From Clytia hemisphaerica (taxonomy: Eukaryota > Cnidaria > Hydrozoa > Leptothecata > Clytiidae), in NCBI GenBank assembly GCA_902728285.1, contig CACVBU010000893.1, forward strand, positions 1 through 64,000: 64,000 nucleotides of DNA. Direction: 5' to 3'. The translations under genes and the position numbers were made by a program. Below the pieces are notes generated by a model. The model was not told the origin of the DNA, searched no databases, and saw nothing but the letters and a program-made list of their open reading frames with translations. The number at the start of each line of letters is the position of its first letter. The stretch's first letter is position 1. Shown here in pieces: positions 46,301-58,800 of this stretch.

Positions 46301-47613
46301 ATTTTGATGATATACCACTTGGGAGTACCTTGCTAACAACGTCAAAACTTCGACAAAAGTCTCTGTTGTTCTACTCTTCTCAAGTCTTTTATCTATATCA
46401 TAACAAAGATAACAGAGACAAAATCATCGTCAGCTTGTCAAAACTCCGACTAATATTTCTAAATTTTGACTTAAAAGTGTCTAATAATTTTAGAGAGTGT
46501 CGCATTCTAATTTCGATATTCTTATGATACAGGCTCTAAACTTTAGCAAGCTATTTTTTTCAAGTCATAAAAAAAATTATTGGAGTGACAAAAGGGATTC
46601 AAAAGTATACACGCAGTTGAAATTCTGTATTTTAGAGTTGAAAATGTTGATAAAATATATTACAAACTTGTGAAAAAATTCGAGAGTAATTTTTTTTGTG
46701 AATTGGGAATAATGTTCAAGCTCTATTAATCCTTTTACCTAAATAATTCAAAGAAATAAAATTATGACGGAATATTGTCGGATTTTTCATATCAATTTTG
46801 AAATACAGGCGGCAACGAAGCTCTCTTCAAAGAGACAATAAAAGATAGATGTCCAGTCGTTTATATGTTCATGATAAGAGTCAAAACTCAAACAAATCTA
46901 TTTCGACGAACTCTTACTACGGTAAAAATGTAGGAAAGATGTTTATCACTAACCCCAACTCTGTTCGTTTTATAACTTCTTGTAGGTTATGAAGATCTTG
47001 ATGTGTATTTAGAGTCTTCTAGATAAGAGTAGAAAGGTTCATTACTGGATCTTTCTTTCCTGTCACATCCACTAAATATTTCTTGAGTAAATTTTTTTTC
47101 TACTCTATGTTTGGAACTATATGAATGAGAAAATTTTCTTTCTCCTTTGCAGCCAAACAAGCAATGGAAGCTGGTTCACAGGAAATGAAATCGCTCAATC
47201 TTTCTGGATTGGATTTAACGCCCATCGATAAAAAGAGCTCAAATTTCAACTTAAACGTTACTCGAATGACGCCCAAGTCATGGACACCCTACCGCCCAAA
47301 TCGATACGAACGATCCGCCTCTCTCGGAAGTGCCGCCTCGTCATCCGATAATATCGATTATGATGAATCGAGTGATTCGATGAGTTTATCCACGAGCACG
47401 GGACCTTCGACTCCTCTTTCTCGACCTTCTTCACGAATTGAGTATACTCCGAACATGAGAAAATCGAGCGCTGATAATAATAACAGTAAATTGCTCGGCT
47501 CCCTCGCTACAATGAACTCTAAAAATAATCGGCGATTGAGTCTGATTGAACGCCAAGCTATTTACGCTGAAAAAAAGAAAATGGCGCAAGCTTATGAAGA
47601 TCGCAAATTTTAA
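31342..47613 (+). CDS. GAS2-domain, spectrin-repeat cytoskeletal linker (plakin/MACF-like)
   Basis: Common coding exons: 42966-43304, 44225-44389, 44821-45150, 45370-45627, 45955-46147, 47153-47613. The farthest-upstream candidate first exon is 31342-31419 (MGTGSRRGTSFSSSDG), which fits in phase 0 and gives about 607 residues. The first common exon encodes a Pro/Ser/Asn-rich linker. The next three encode about 250 residues of helical, spectrin-repeat-like sequence (AAWEITAEILLEF, REELKMKIVTLRRRYFKVL, HVVSRWDTLCSNIEK), enough for two repeats. Exon 45955-46147 is a GAS2/GAR domain with CTCHKPFQITRVGEGKYTFG, LVRVHGSSIVVRVGGGW and FKADPCR, which binds microtubules in GAS2 and spectraplakins. The Ser/Arg-rich tail resembles plakin tails. 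No actin-binding CH domains or EF hands are seen, so this is either a short GAS2-spectrin protein or the 3' part of a larger gene. The link from 31342 to 42966 is inferred from phase only. Confidence 0.75.
36226..36372 (+). CDS. Candidate alternative first coding exon of the GAS2-type gene
   Basis: ATG at 36226 opens 49 codons (MVSNVDTEDFDGHAPLKF..., ending VNVLYLNN) that end exactly in phase 0 at a consensus donor GTAAGT (36373). The next good phase-0 acceptor of the gene is at 42966, so the join would be in frame. The peptide has no known domain. An independent small gene or chance open stretch remains possible, but the strong donor and phase agreement favour an exon. Confidence 0.5.
36799..36851 (+). 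repeat. Solo end of the poly-G MITE family
   Basis: CCCGGGGGTACCTAGGCGAA followed by ATGG, GGGTGTGTGACGCC and GGGTGC matches the left end of the intact element at 52505-52856 (CCCC, G run, TACTTAGGCAAAATGGGTG). No matching right end was found nearby, so this is a truncated copy. Confidence 0.55.
38936..39049 (+). CDS. Candidate alternative first coding exon of the GAS2-type gene
   Basis: ATG at 38936 begins 38 codons (MKRLKNNYLNGALSERNN... ending SDRRSS) that reach the donor GTAAGA (39050) in phase 0, matching the phase-0 acceptor at 42966. Basic and serine-rich with no domain, as expected for an isoform-specific head. The frame is also open for 16 codons upstream. Confidence 0.45.
39274..39754 (+). 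CDS. Two-exon open frame: alternative first exon pair of the GAS2-type gene or a separate small gene
   Basis: ATG at 39274 opens 66 codons (MEVFEYNPEKIATDLQNVF..., including LISQDDIWTWCSTKEQIQ) to the donor GTAAGG (39472) in phase 0. After a 97-bp intron with a good acceptor (TTTTCTACTCAG) an exon starting at 39569 continues in frame (RCSLETLFDPSEEMSFRHFL...) to a stop at 39752-39754. Read alone this is a 127-residue protein of unknown family, rich in hydrophobic helices. Alternatively the second exon leaves at a phase-0 GTAACA donor near 39631 and splices to 42966. A GTAACA donor is also used by the exon ending at 45627. I cannot choose between these readings. Confidence 0.45.
41256..41346. 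mobile_element. Short palindromic MITE, copy 2 (AACGTT family)
   Basis: Starts CCCAGCTGGCACACAACG and contains AACGTT words in both orientations like the 13715-13816 copy, but the right arm is shortened and ends AACGCTGGG. The central CATCTAACGTTATACGGACG closely matches copy 1. Non-coding. Confidence 0.75.
42297..42371 (+). CDS. Candidate alternative first coding exon nearest to the common GAS2-type exons
   Basis: ATG at 42297 opens 25 codons (MGEIEKLAEDFYTLSFSF, then IEEVLFL) ending in phase 0 at GTAAGA (42372), about 600 bp before the phase-0 acceptor at 42966. Short and acidic with no domain. Its position and phase suit a proximal alternative start. Confidence 0.45.
46199..46873. mobile_element. 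675-bp MITE with about 70-bp terminal inverted repeats and 7-bp target-site duplication
   Basis: The left arm 46199-46273 (starting CATGAACATATAAACGACTG) and the right arm 46806-46873 are inverted copies with few mismatches, including CTTCGTTGCCGCC. Perfect direct repeats ATAAGAG flank them at 46192-46198 and 46874-46880. The interior has no transposase. It sits in the last intron of the GAS2-type gene, 44 bp after the exon carrying the GAS2 domain. Confidence 0.85.
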
Positions 47614-49828
47614 AAGCTTGTGCTTGTGTAGTTTAATTGCTAACTGAGAGTGTTTAGTTGTGTCGTTGTTTTTTGAACCGTTCAAGTTTTCTTGAAGATT
47701 TGGCCCACACCGTTTATTTGTTGTGAAAATTTGGTGTTTTGTACATATGGTTGATTTTGATTGTCGGCCTTCTTTCTTGACTTTTATGTCGCTCTTTCGA
47801 CACTTAAGACAGTTTACGAAATGGAAAATTTCAGATAAACTAAATTTATTATGGGACTGCAATTGACGTAACATTCTTTAGAGCAGGTTAAGTATGAAAA
47901 TATTTACGACTTAAAATACCCGATGTGAGTTTTGATTTACTCCTTAGTCGATTCAACTTAATTAACAACCAAAAATGTTCCCAACTTCTAATCGATTTCT
48001 ATTACTATGGCAATGATATCATATTCTTGCTTGTAATTTCGCCAAAAGATCGTAAATCTCTCCATGCTTAACCCCTCCATTACCTTACTACGTGACCTAA
48101 ACATTTACACACTTTTCCTGACAACATACTCAGACTCGATGAGATATTGTCGAAGGCGATGATTGAGCCTCCTATTTAGGATTTGAAGCTACTCGTATTT
48201 TACATTACGCGACCCGCATGGTTTTCACCGAAATATCCAACATTTGAAAGTATAATATCTACCGCCATACTCATGGAAATGAGCCAGGCAAAAAAAACAG
48301 AAAGCGCTGAGTTCAATCGGTCAACCAAAATGCAGCAGAAATTTTAGAGCATCACATTATCTTGTATAGGAAAGGTTCAGCTCTAGCTTTCGGTCATATC
48401 TCATTGCTTGGACGTTTACAGTTACTTACTGACATTTGACGTTTTTACAAAATATTTTTTTTTCTTTAAAAAAGCTCAGACAAAAATTTTGCTTTTTCAA
48501 TTTGATTTTTTTACTAAATAAAATTTAATAATTTATTGAGCTAATTGAGAGAAATCTGTGGTAAAACATTTTCCTTGCATTTTAAAGTGACGATATTTCG
48601 AAATATTGTAATCTTTGTATTGTTTATATGGGACTTTATTCTAGATTTATGTGGACATGTTTCCCCACTTAAAATCCCCCTATTGACTTAAAAAGAACCT
48701 TTGTGCTTTGAGACGGCAAGAAAACAAGTCTTATAGCTTCGTTAAACCATGACTATTAGAATAACTTTCTATCAGGGAACATTTCATTGAACGTACCACA
48801 AAACTTTTGACGAATATTAAAAAATTATTATCGTAATTTTTTCCGTCTTTGGTAAGAAATAATTTTTTCCTAAAAATTTTAAGGTATTTATTATATTTTC
48901 TTTTGTTTATAGAATAGTGTATGCGCAAATTTTATGTGCTGTTAGATTTTTAAAAAAGCATTTTTTACAGAATTTTTTGCATCCAACCGTTTTATCCTTC
49001 GAAACATAACTAAGATAACTGAGCACCCCCAAAACTACACTTAGTCCCTATTTTCCCTCTCTCACTCTCAGTAAAACATCAACATGCGTTCTCGACATTT
49101 TCTCTTTTTTAGGATCCCGAGTAATTTCACAAAGTACGAAATTTCCGTCTGTACTTGGTACCACTTTGATGAAAATCTGGGCCTCTTTGAGATCGCGGTT
49201 GTCTATCTGCTGTTATCAAGGGAGCTTCTGTCATGTTTATTTTCCCTACATAATGTAATCAAATCCACTTGTCTTACAAAGAGCTTAAATTTGCCTTGGC
49301 TTTCTTTAGAAGTAAAAGATTTCAGCTCGTTCAAATGGCTCCAGAAATAAAACACTTTGGAGCGTTTTTCTCAAGTCCTTAAAATACCTCAAATTGTCAC
49401 ATTCATATGAATATTGAAAACGTAAGAACTTGTCCTAACCATTTCAAACATTTGGTGCCGATTCAAAATGAAGGCTTGGTACAGTGTTTTAGATAAATTC
49501 AAATTGCAGTGAAGGATATAAACACCAGGTACTGTTGGCAATAATATTGTCTATCAAATGGTTTTGAGTGGATAAAGTTGAATAAATTTGTAACGTATAG
49601 AGTTACGTAAGAGAAAAATCAGTTGAGAAAAGGAATATGTATCCCAGATAATATTGGTGTTAACACTCCATCAAACCCTCTAAATTTGACCATCTAGTCT
49701 ATTATCACTTTGAGGAGTAAAACGGGTCAAATACTTTTTTCATATAACTGTATCCTTTTTCGCTGCTTGGACAGAGTCTGACGAAAGAGTGTGTAGTGTT
49801 GGTATAAGCTCACATTCTTTTAAGGAAA
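47614..49828. other. Intergenic between the GAS2-type gene and the fibulin-like gene
   Basis: No gene is recognised. The first few hundred bases are probably the 3' untranslated region of the GAS2-type gene. The rest is AT-rich and shows no convincing element. The promoter of the fibulin-like gene should lie shortly before 49829. Confidence 0.35.
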
Positions 49829-52800
49829 ATGGTGGCAATGAATTTCTTTTTCTTGGTATTGATTGTTTGTATTTACAACAGTGGTATGTTTCATTTCTTA
49901 TCACTTTTCATTTGTCTGTATCGTTACCTATCGTTACTTAAGCCAATTGATTTTCGCGCGCATACCTTTTGGATGTAACTATAGTTAGTATTCGAACTAA
50001 TAGTGACTAAAAGTTCTGTATGACTTTTTCGCCCTCTTCACCTATATTTTTTCATCAAAAGCACACTCATGCACTGGGAGTATCCCAGAAATTACAAGGA
50101 TTGCGAATATTCTATTTTAAGAGGTATACGCGAAACGTAATGGGATTGAGGTATTTTATAGGGACGACAACTATGTTATTGAGTGAAAGGGATGATAACA
50201 ATTTTAAATTGAGAATTCCTGATAAGTTCCTCCACTAATGTTTTAAACTAAAATCTTTTTTGCTAGATTTTAATCCCTCTTGGTAAATTTCAGTGAGCTT
50301 TTGGTTGTAGTATTCAAATACTGTTTTACAGGATAATTCCTTAAGGGACAGGTCTTTATTTCAGAATTTCTTAGCTTTTATAGCTTGAGTCCTTCACTTC
50401 TTTCAACTTAAATTTTTTCTAGTTGATACCTTAAAGGTAGAATCATCGTGCTGCAAAGAAGGCGTTTCATTTTACAATGCAAACATCAAAGATAAAGAAA
50501 ACTCACGAATGTGTTATGAAGAACGCAACCGAACGAAAGGACTGGTTTGTCACTCCATCAGAACATTATGTTGTTTGAACTCTCAACGTGAAGAGAGTTG
50601 CAAGCAAGGAGTTGAAGCTGTCATGTAAGCTAGCATTCTTCATTGTGATATGTGCAGACTAACTTTGAGATCACCAAATCTGATCTTGACTTTCTTTTTT
50701 CTGTTATTTTGACTGCACGAGTTTTTTATTTTCGATCTATTTCAATCTTTAGGGTCTCAGGAAGAAGTTGTAACAAACTAACAAGCGTCGCTTTTCTTGG
50801 TTCATCGTTCAAATGCTGTGAATGTTGCAAACTAGGGCGACAACACGCCCTCGACCACCCTGATAAAGAAGATGGAGAAGGGTGTAAAACATCCGAATTC
50901 AATGATAAACAATGCAATAATGTATTTGAATCGTGCTGCAAGAAAACTAAAGAAGGTTAGTGCTTTTGTAGGTCAAAAATTTGTTCAACATATTTGTGAT
51001 TTTTCAAAACATTTAAAATTTTTACTTTAATTTTAACATTAGATTTTTTTTCGTCATTTTAACACCCCTGTCTCATTCAAACTGACCGCGATTATCATGA
51101 TTGAATGAGTTGACACTAAAGGGTGGTTGGTCTTCGAATCTGATTCGTATAGTAGAATCAAGTGGGTATTGTTTATCTCAATAAGGCAGATATTTTAGGA
51201 CATTTCCACACCCCTCATCATCTCATCAATGAGCTGTTGTTATGAACATTTGTCAGCTATACTGTAGTAATAAATAAATTAGGATGAATTTTGATTGACT
51301 TGAAATCTCTTACTCAGGAAATCTTTAATCTTATAGCTGCAAAAAAGCCACAAAGCTGTGAAGAGCTAGAATGCGAGCATGTGTGTCAACAAACAAACAG
51401 TGGACCGTTTTGTTCTTGCAAACAAGGATATCAACTCAATAAAGATAACAAAACTTGTGAAGGTAAACCAATGTATTTTTGACATCAAACGAATACATTT
51501 ATATTATTATGGATTATATAAAGGGCATCCTCGGCACTCGGGCAAAATGAGATACAGGGACGTTTAACTGTTCAGACTCCCTTTTAAAAGTTAATATTCT
51601 AGTTTGTCGATTCTACTTTTACCACGGCAACGGTGGGCTTGCTTTACATTAAATTGCGTCACATATGGTTTGCCAAAGTAACCATGGCTTGGGTCTCTCT
51701 TGTTAATGGAGATGTAATCATAAATTCTATCCGCAAAATCTTGACAATTATCGTACAACCAATTATATCTTCTACCCAGTTCGCGTTTCTTGAACAAGTA
51801 ATCGAAAAGGTCTTTTAAGCTCAGATCGCTCCATTGATGCTTGTGTGTAGATGGCTTAGAGCGACCCAAAAGTAAAGGTCTTTTCTGACCACGACAATAA
51901 TTTTTAACACTATTGGGATTTTTACTACGTTGCAGGTCTAGCCCTTTTAGATTTTTCTCGAGAGACCAAAAGCGTTTATTGGTTTCCAAAACAACATATG
52001 AATGATAAAATAATGCATGAGTAAGTTGCCAGCCACTTAGTGGAGTTGTGTACAACCAGACTTCCTTTATATTCTCTTCAACATCCACCAAGCTTGCCAA
52101 CTTTGATTGAAGCTCATCGTGCGACAGATAAAATCCTTTATTTTCATCAGCATCAGGGTTGAAATATAGACTGCTTTGCCAATACATTCCTTTCATCTTT
52201 GCCATTTTAACCTTGAAATGAAAGAAATATATACTAGATGTCATGTACATTAAATTATTCCTTAAAAGTTCACAGTAATTCTGTAGCCCTAAAGAGCAAG
52301 TACAACCATGGTCGAAATCTATTGAGAATTAAGCTTATTTCCTCGTTTTTCGAAATTTGGAGTTCGGGCGAGAAAGTCAATTTTGAGCCATCTCTCAAAT
52401 TTATTCGGATATTTCCCTCCAGCCTATATTATGAGCCTTATTGGACTATTTTTGAACTTTTGGATCCTCAGATCCTCATTTTAAAATCAGAGTTATAATT
52501 CTACCCCCGGGGGGGGGGGGGTACTTAGGCAAAATGGGTGCTGGGTATGTGCGAGCCATAAGGGTACCTTTTCTCATTCCTCAAAAGTCTCTCAAATGGG
52601 TACAAATTCAAAAGTAAGTCTCTGAAAGGGTCCCAAAATCATGAAAATCAAAAATTTCTCCCTCAAAGGGTCACGATTTCCAAAAATTTTGACCAAAATT
52701 TGGTGACAATAAAACCAAAATTTGAAAAAAATGGACCAAAATTTTGGAAAAAGTCTCTCAAAGGGTCCCAAAATCACCAAAATTTTGTCTCTCAAAGGGT

Positions 52801-55800
52801 CGATTTTCGGCTCGGACATACCCGTCACCTCGCAAACCTAGTACCCCCCCCCCGGGATTCTACCCTTCTAAGCTACTTTAGAGCACTTACAAACCGATTG
52901 TGGTTTCAAAACTTCCCGGTGGATTTCCCTTTTTTCTTAAATATTACAACCATGATTGTAACTTTCCTTTGAAACATAAGAATTATACAAGAGAAAAACG
53001 TTTTTTCTCGGTTTGTTCGTCGTGAACAACTTTTAAACCTGATTCAAGATTGTTTGCAATCAGGCGTTTGGCTATCAAACATGCAGATTTGAGTCTTTCT
53101 GATAGTTTACATTGTTTCGTTAGTTGTAAACATCCTAAGGGTACACGTTTGTTTTTTTTTAAGAAACTAGTTTTACCAAGCAGCCTCAATGTTTCTTAAG
53201 AAATCGACCTTTTGAGCCTTAAATGTTTCTTACATGTTTCTAAACTTTTTGACATAATCAGCCTATTTTTCATGCAAAGAATGGAAGGTTCTAAAAAAAC
53301 CGAGTTAAAAATGTTACTTTCTCAATCTCAGCCTCACCATGTTTCTTAGATGTTTCTTAGTTTTTAAGCATTCTGAGCCTCATGTTTCTTAAAAGTGTGT
53401 TTCTTAAAAAAAAAAAAACGTGTATTTAGTTTTCTCCTTGGTGTTCATTGCTATTATATCTGGTATTCAAATGTTGGCCTACTGACATTCACCCTGACAT
53501 TCACTCTAAAGCTCTGAAGAAGTGGGTAGATATTCTAACTAAGAGGACTGGTATCTCCAGTTGATGTGTTTCACCGACGGTCTGTTCCAGCTTTCCATCT
53601 TTCGACATACTGGAAATATTGATGCTTGACTATTCTAATAAAAAAGTGTGTAGCTTATTTTGTAGTTAAGGAAGATATGTCCGAAACCTGGTTCAAATTG
53701 GATACCAGATTGTTTTTTATACCAGATTGTTTCCACTTTTCTCGTAACGAATTTTCATTTTTCAACGAATTAAAATCGAAGGGATTATCCATGCCAATTG
53801 TAAAAACTCAGCACTTCTAGAAGTTATTGCTTCATCTTTCTTCTCTCGCACTCTCAAAATTTTCTTGAAAGTTCAAAATTTCCTCCTTGAAAAGTGAATT
53901 GATTTAACACGGTAAGATGACAAAATTAACCTCTCTTGTTTTTCCTGCTATTTATTTTTAAAGTTATAACCTTGATTATACCTAGATATCCATGCAGTAC
54001 TTTTTATTTCTTTTTTGGAAATAATTATTTTTCTGGTAAGCATCATTACTGTAAATTTTCCACCTAACACATTTTTATTCCATCCCTCTCCAAGCATATT
54101 AAGGCTATTCTTGAGCGTTATATTGTAACCTTGCAACAAATTTAACACTCAGAATCTTCAGTTTTTAGTAATAGCTTTATATTTTCCGATTATAAAGAAG
54201 AAATGAGTAAAAATTAGCCAAAAAAATCAAAACTTTCTATCGAATAATGTCGACATAATGACATCTATTGTGAACCTTTGCATCATACGCATTTCACTCT
54301 GCGAGAAGGTCCAAAATAGCCTTGGTTCGGGTCTCTCTTATTATTGGAGATATAATCATAAATTCTATTCGCAAAATCTTGACAATTATCGTTCAACCAA
54401 TTATACGTTTTACTCAGTTCGCGTTTCTTGAACAAGTGATCGAAAAGGTTTTTCAATCTCAGGTCGCTCCATTGATGCTTGTGTTGAGATGGCTTAGAGC
54501 TCAGCAATAGAACAGGTCTTTTTTTACCATGCAAATATTCTTTAACGTTATTACCAACCTTGCTACGCTGTAGGACCAACTCATCTGCATTTTTCTCGAG
54601 TGACCAAAAATAATCATTTGTTTCTAAAACAATATATGCATGATAAAGAAGCGCATGAGTAAGTTGCCAGCCACTTAGTGGAGTTGTGTACAACCAGACT
54701 TCATTTATATTCTCCCCAATATCTACCAAGCTTGCTAACTTTGATTGAAGCTCATCGTGCGACAGATTAATTCCCTCATCTTTTCCTACTTTTGCATCAG
54801 GGTTGAAATAAAGCTTTCCTTTCCATTCACCTCCCTTCTTTTTTTTGGATGGGCTCATTTTATCTCTGAAAATGGAAAAAAAGGTTTTCAGTCTAAGATA
54901 TAATTTCGTTTTTAACGGCAGGGTTTACTTCACGGTACAGCTGGGTTCTGACATTACGCACATTTTACGTACATCTGGCACGACAAGCTGTTCTAGAGTA
55001 TCAAAAGATTGAACTTTTATTAAATTCTGTCGATCTCAAGTCGAGTATTTTTTCGTTTAATTTATAATGATTGTTTTAAATCCTGCTAAGACAATATAAG
55101 ATGATGGCGATTTTTCCCAGTCTGCATACCTTGGTGATATTCAAACGGAAGTTCTGTTACATACGCACTTTATAATACGATGTCTTTTAGAATTATATTC
55201 CTATAGTGATAGTAAATCAAGCATTACCTTTCAACTTCAACTCTTTCAGAAATGAAAGTACTACACACGCAAAAGTTTTCTCTATTGCGAGGAGTAGAAG
55301 TAGTTTCGTTTAAGTATGTTTCGTTAGTATGGTTTAAACTCTTGATTGGTATCATGTTTCTATGTCAACATCCTTAATGACTCTCTGGTCGAGAGATACA
55401 TCTAGAATTTTCCGTGGTTATGGCAGGATTCATCTTGTGCCACTCGGGTGAGTTAAGGCATGTCCCAAATATATTTTGCCGCACGCGCACCGCGCAATCG
55501 TTAATTTACAACTCCAGTCCAAATTTGGTGTTGATTGCATTGATAGAATTGAAGTTATCGCCTTTTTCAATAATGACGTCATTTGAATCTTACTCATGAC
55601 GTGTTTTTTCGATGTATTTTATAACGTCAAAATCAGTTTTTGACCGATATCTTCAGATTGACTTAATGTAAATTTTTGACCGAGCACTTTTCGAAATCCT
55701 CTCGTTGATACGATTGTTTTGTGTTATATATGAGAGTTAAGGAATAATGGGAAGCGGTGCGCGTCACGCAAAATATGTTTGGGATATGCTCACCCGAGAG

Positions 55801-58800
55801 AAATTTAATCCGTCTAACAGGCTATAATAAAGTTATTGGGTGGATATTAACAAAGTCTTTGGAATTGCAGGATTTGTCAGCCTTTCTTGAAAAATGATCT
55901 GGAATGATGAATTTAACCTTACCCGAGAGACAAGACCAAGAAAAGAAATGTCATTGTGTCATAATATAATTTGCTAAAAGCTAGTTTGGAAGGCGTTCAA
56001 TTCTTAATCTCATTAATCTTTAAAACCTGGACCAACGTCTAGACTTGATTACACTCAAACCACACATTGACCTCAGGCTTGACCGTTACATTGCACAACT
56101 TTTTTTGTCATTGAGATCAAAATTTTCAAAACTTACGAAAGTTTTTTATAGTTTTAAAATTTGAAGTTCTTTTAGTTTACCCGTATGCCCGTTTGTAAAC
56201 AAGCAAACAAACAAACAAACAAACAAACAAACAAACGAACAAACGATAAAAAAGTGCCGCTATTAATTTTGTTCTATCTGACAAATCAATGTTTGTTAGC
56301 GCATATTTAGATCCACATCATGGTATTCAGTCTACACGTTTTTGAAGAATTATATTAGAAACATATAAGCTTCAATGACCAAAATATTAAGAACAAGTTA
56401 AAACACTTTAAGGTTTTAAAGACGCTTTTAGGCTGAAAACTACAAAAGTTAGAACATCCGAAGACTCTAAAAATTTTGAATTTTCTTTTAAAAAAAGTGT
56501 ATTAGATGCTCTATTAGAGCTTTAGAGCTGAACTGTAGATAGCTAAGCTAGAAATTATACCTTTTCTACAGATATCAACGAGTGCTTGACGCAATCAAAC
56601 AAATGTGTGAAAGGATTTGAATGTCACAACCTCCCTGGCTCGTACACATGTAGGCGTGTCTATAAGAAAATCAACTGTCCAGATGGTTACGAACAAGTCA
56701 ATGATTTCTGTAGAGGTAAGTCAGAGGACTGTTACCCAGGGGCGACTTTTTCGTCACTTTTTAATGGAAAATTTTCTACTAATAGGCCTTTTCCTAAGTC
56801 ATTTCGAGTGCGATGACTGCCTCGTTTTGAAACCAATACCAGGTGGTAATCAAATCCCTTGATTGCCAATTGTCTTTGAACAGGGGGGGTAAGAGATTCG
56901 CTCCAATAAGAAACGTTGGCAGAGTTGCTTGCGGATTTAGCCAAATTGAATTCCCGGTAAATTTAAATGGTTGTATTCATTCCCCAAAAGTGTGCTTTTT
57001 AAGGCCTTAAAACAGGTTTTTTTGTCCAAAAATATCCTAAATATCGCTAAATTGAATTCCCGCTATACATTTAAATTTTCAACCCACTCTGAAAAAACCT
57101 TTTGGACCATACCTTATATAGATCTTTTTATAAATCACGTCACGAGCAACGTTTACTTTGTTTTAAAAATGTTGCCGTGGTAATTGACTCCCTGAGAAGT
57201 TCAAGTTCACTCTAATTCAAAAAATAACACTCGACGCCTCAAGGGATGGGGCAGTCGTTGCACTCAAAATAATTTATAAAAAGGCCTATTGGTAGGAAAT
57301 TTGTCATTAAAAAGTGACGAAAAATCGCTTAGTAACGAAATTTTTACCGAGGAATGTTATTTTTTTGCCGACGAGTTTTCTACCGATGAGGTATCATACA
57401 TTGGTAAGTTGGTTCTACCTTAGGTCACAAACAAGAATAATATAACAAGCTCTTGATGGAGAAAGTCATGAACCCCCCCCCTCTGGTCTAAATCTTTTTT
57501 TTGGAATTTTTGACTCATAGATGTTGATGAATGCAAGAATGGGCAAGCTAAATGTCAGAATGGAACCTTCTGTGAAAATGTTTTGGGAGGATATCAGTGT
57601 ACAGTTAAAGACAATAAACACAAATGTCAAGCTGGATCCTATAAATACCGAGGACGGTGTATTGGTAAGGTTTTATCTTTCTTCAACCTTTGTGAAGCTT
57701 CCAAAGAGAGGTGTTTTTAAAAGGACTTAACTCTTACCAAAAAACGCATGATTCATTTACTGATTCTTGATATGCGTAAGTCAAGATGACGTCATATTTT
57801 TTAACGGAAGCACCCAAAAAAGCCGGTTTTTGACCTCTGTGTTTCTATTTTTAGTAACAGAGAGAGGTCAAATCCCGGCTTTTTTAGGGTGTTTCCGCTA
57901 GAAAAATGACTTACGCATATCAAGAATTCTTCCTCGTGTAACGAAAAATGCAGTAGAATTGACGTCCTTAGCGATGCACCAAAATTTCGTACAACCAAAA
58001 TTTTAATATCTTTTTCAGATAAGAATGAGTGCAAGTCACGACCCTGTAGAGCATACGAGCGTTGTGTTAATACCGTCGGAAGCTACAAGTGTGTTGCAGC
58101 TGCCTGCCCTGTAGGGTACAGGTTCGATGGCTCTTCTTGCACAGGTTATATATATTATTGTAACACCTTGTGACCGACTTTGAAGGACCCTCCCTCCAGG
58201 AATAATCGGCCAAAATTATCTTCCGGTACAGTTGGAAGAAAATTTTGAAACTTCGTCTCTGTCGGAAAACTAAACTGCTCGTTGGACTGAGTATTTCGCT
58301 AGAAAAATTATCGATTTCCTAGGCTATGGAAATGGTACTTTCCAGCTCTGGAAAATGGTTTTTTTCCAATCATTAATAGTTAATTTCGAAAAACTTTTTC
58401 ATTTTCTCAAATGAGTAACTATAAAGTATCATATCACGCTTCCAACTTCGAAGCACTCTACTGATGAATCAAAACATCACACCAAGAAAATAACTACAAA
58501 GTTTTAGTCTTCCTCAATAAAAAAATTAGCGATTGTTATCACTAACAAATTGATAACAAACTTACAGAAAAGAAAAATCGTTTTTCATAGCATCCCTACT
58601 TTCCCGAACTTAGAAATCCAAACTGACGGGTCGAATGATAAATCTAATTCCGAAAATTATCAATACAATGTGAATTATCCCCATTAATAACTGAATTTTG
58701 AAATCTTCACCCGTTGAGGCAGATGTGTTCTATGGGCTTCTTTAGCTTTAAAAAGTTGTAGATATGATCGACAAAGATATTTCTAACCACTAGATGTTTA

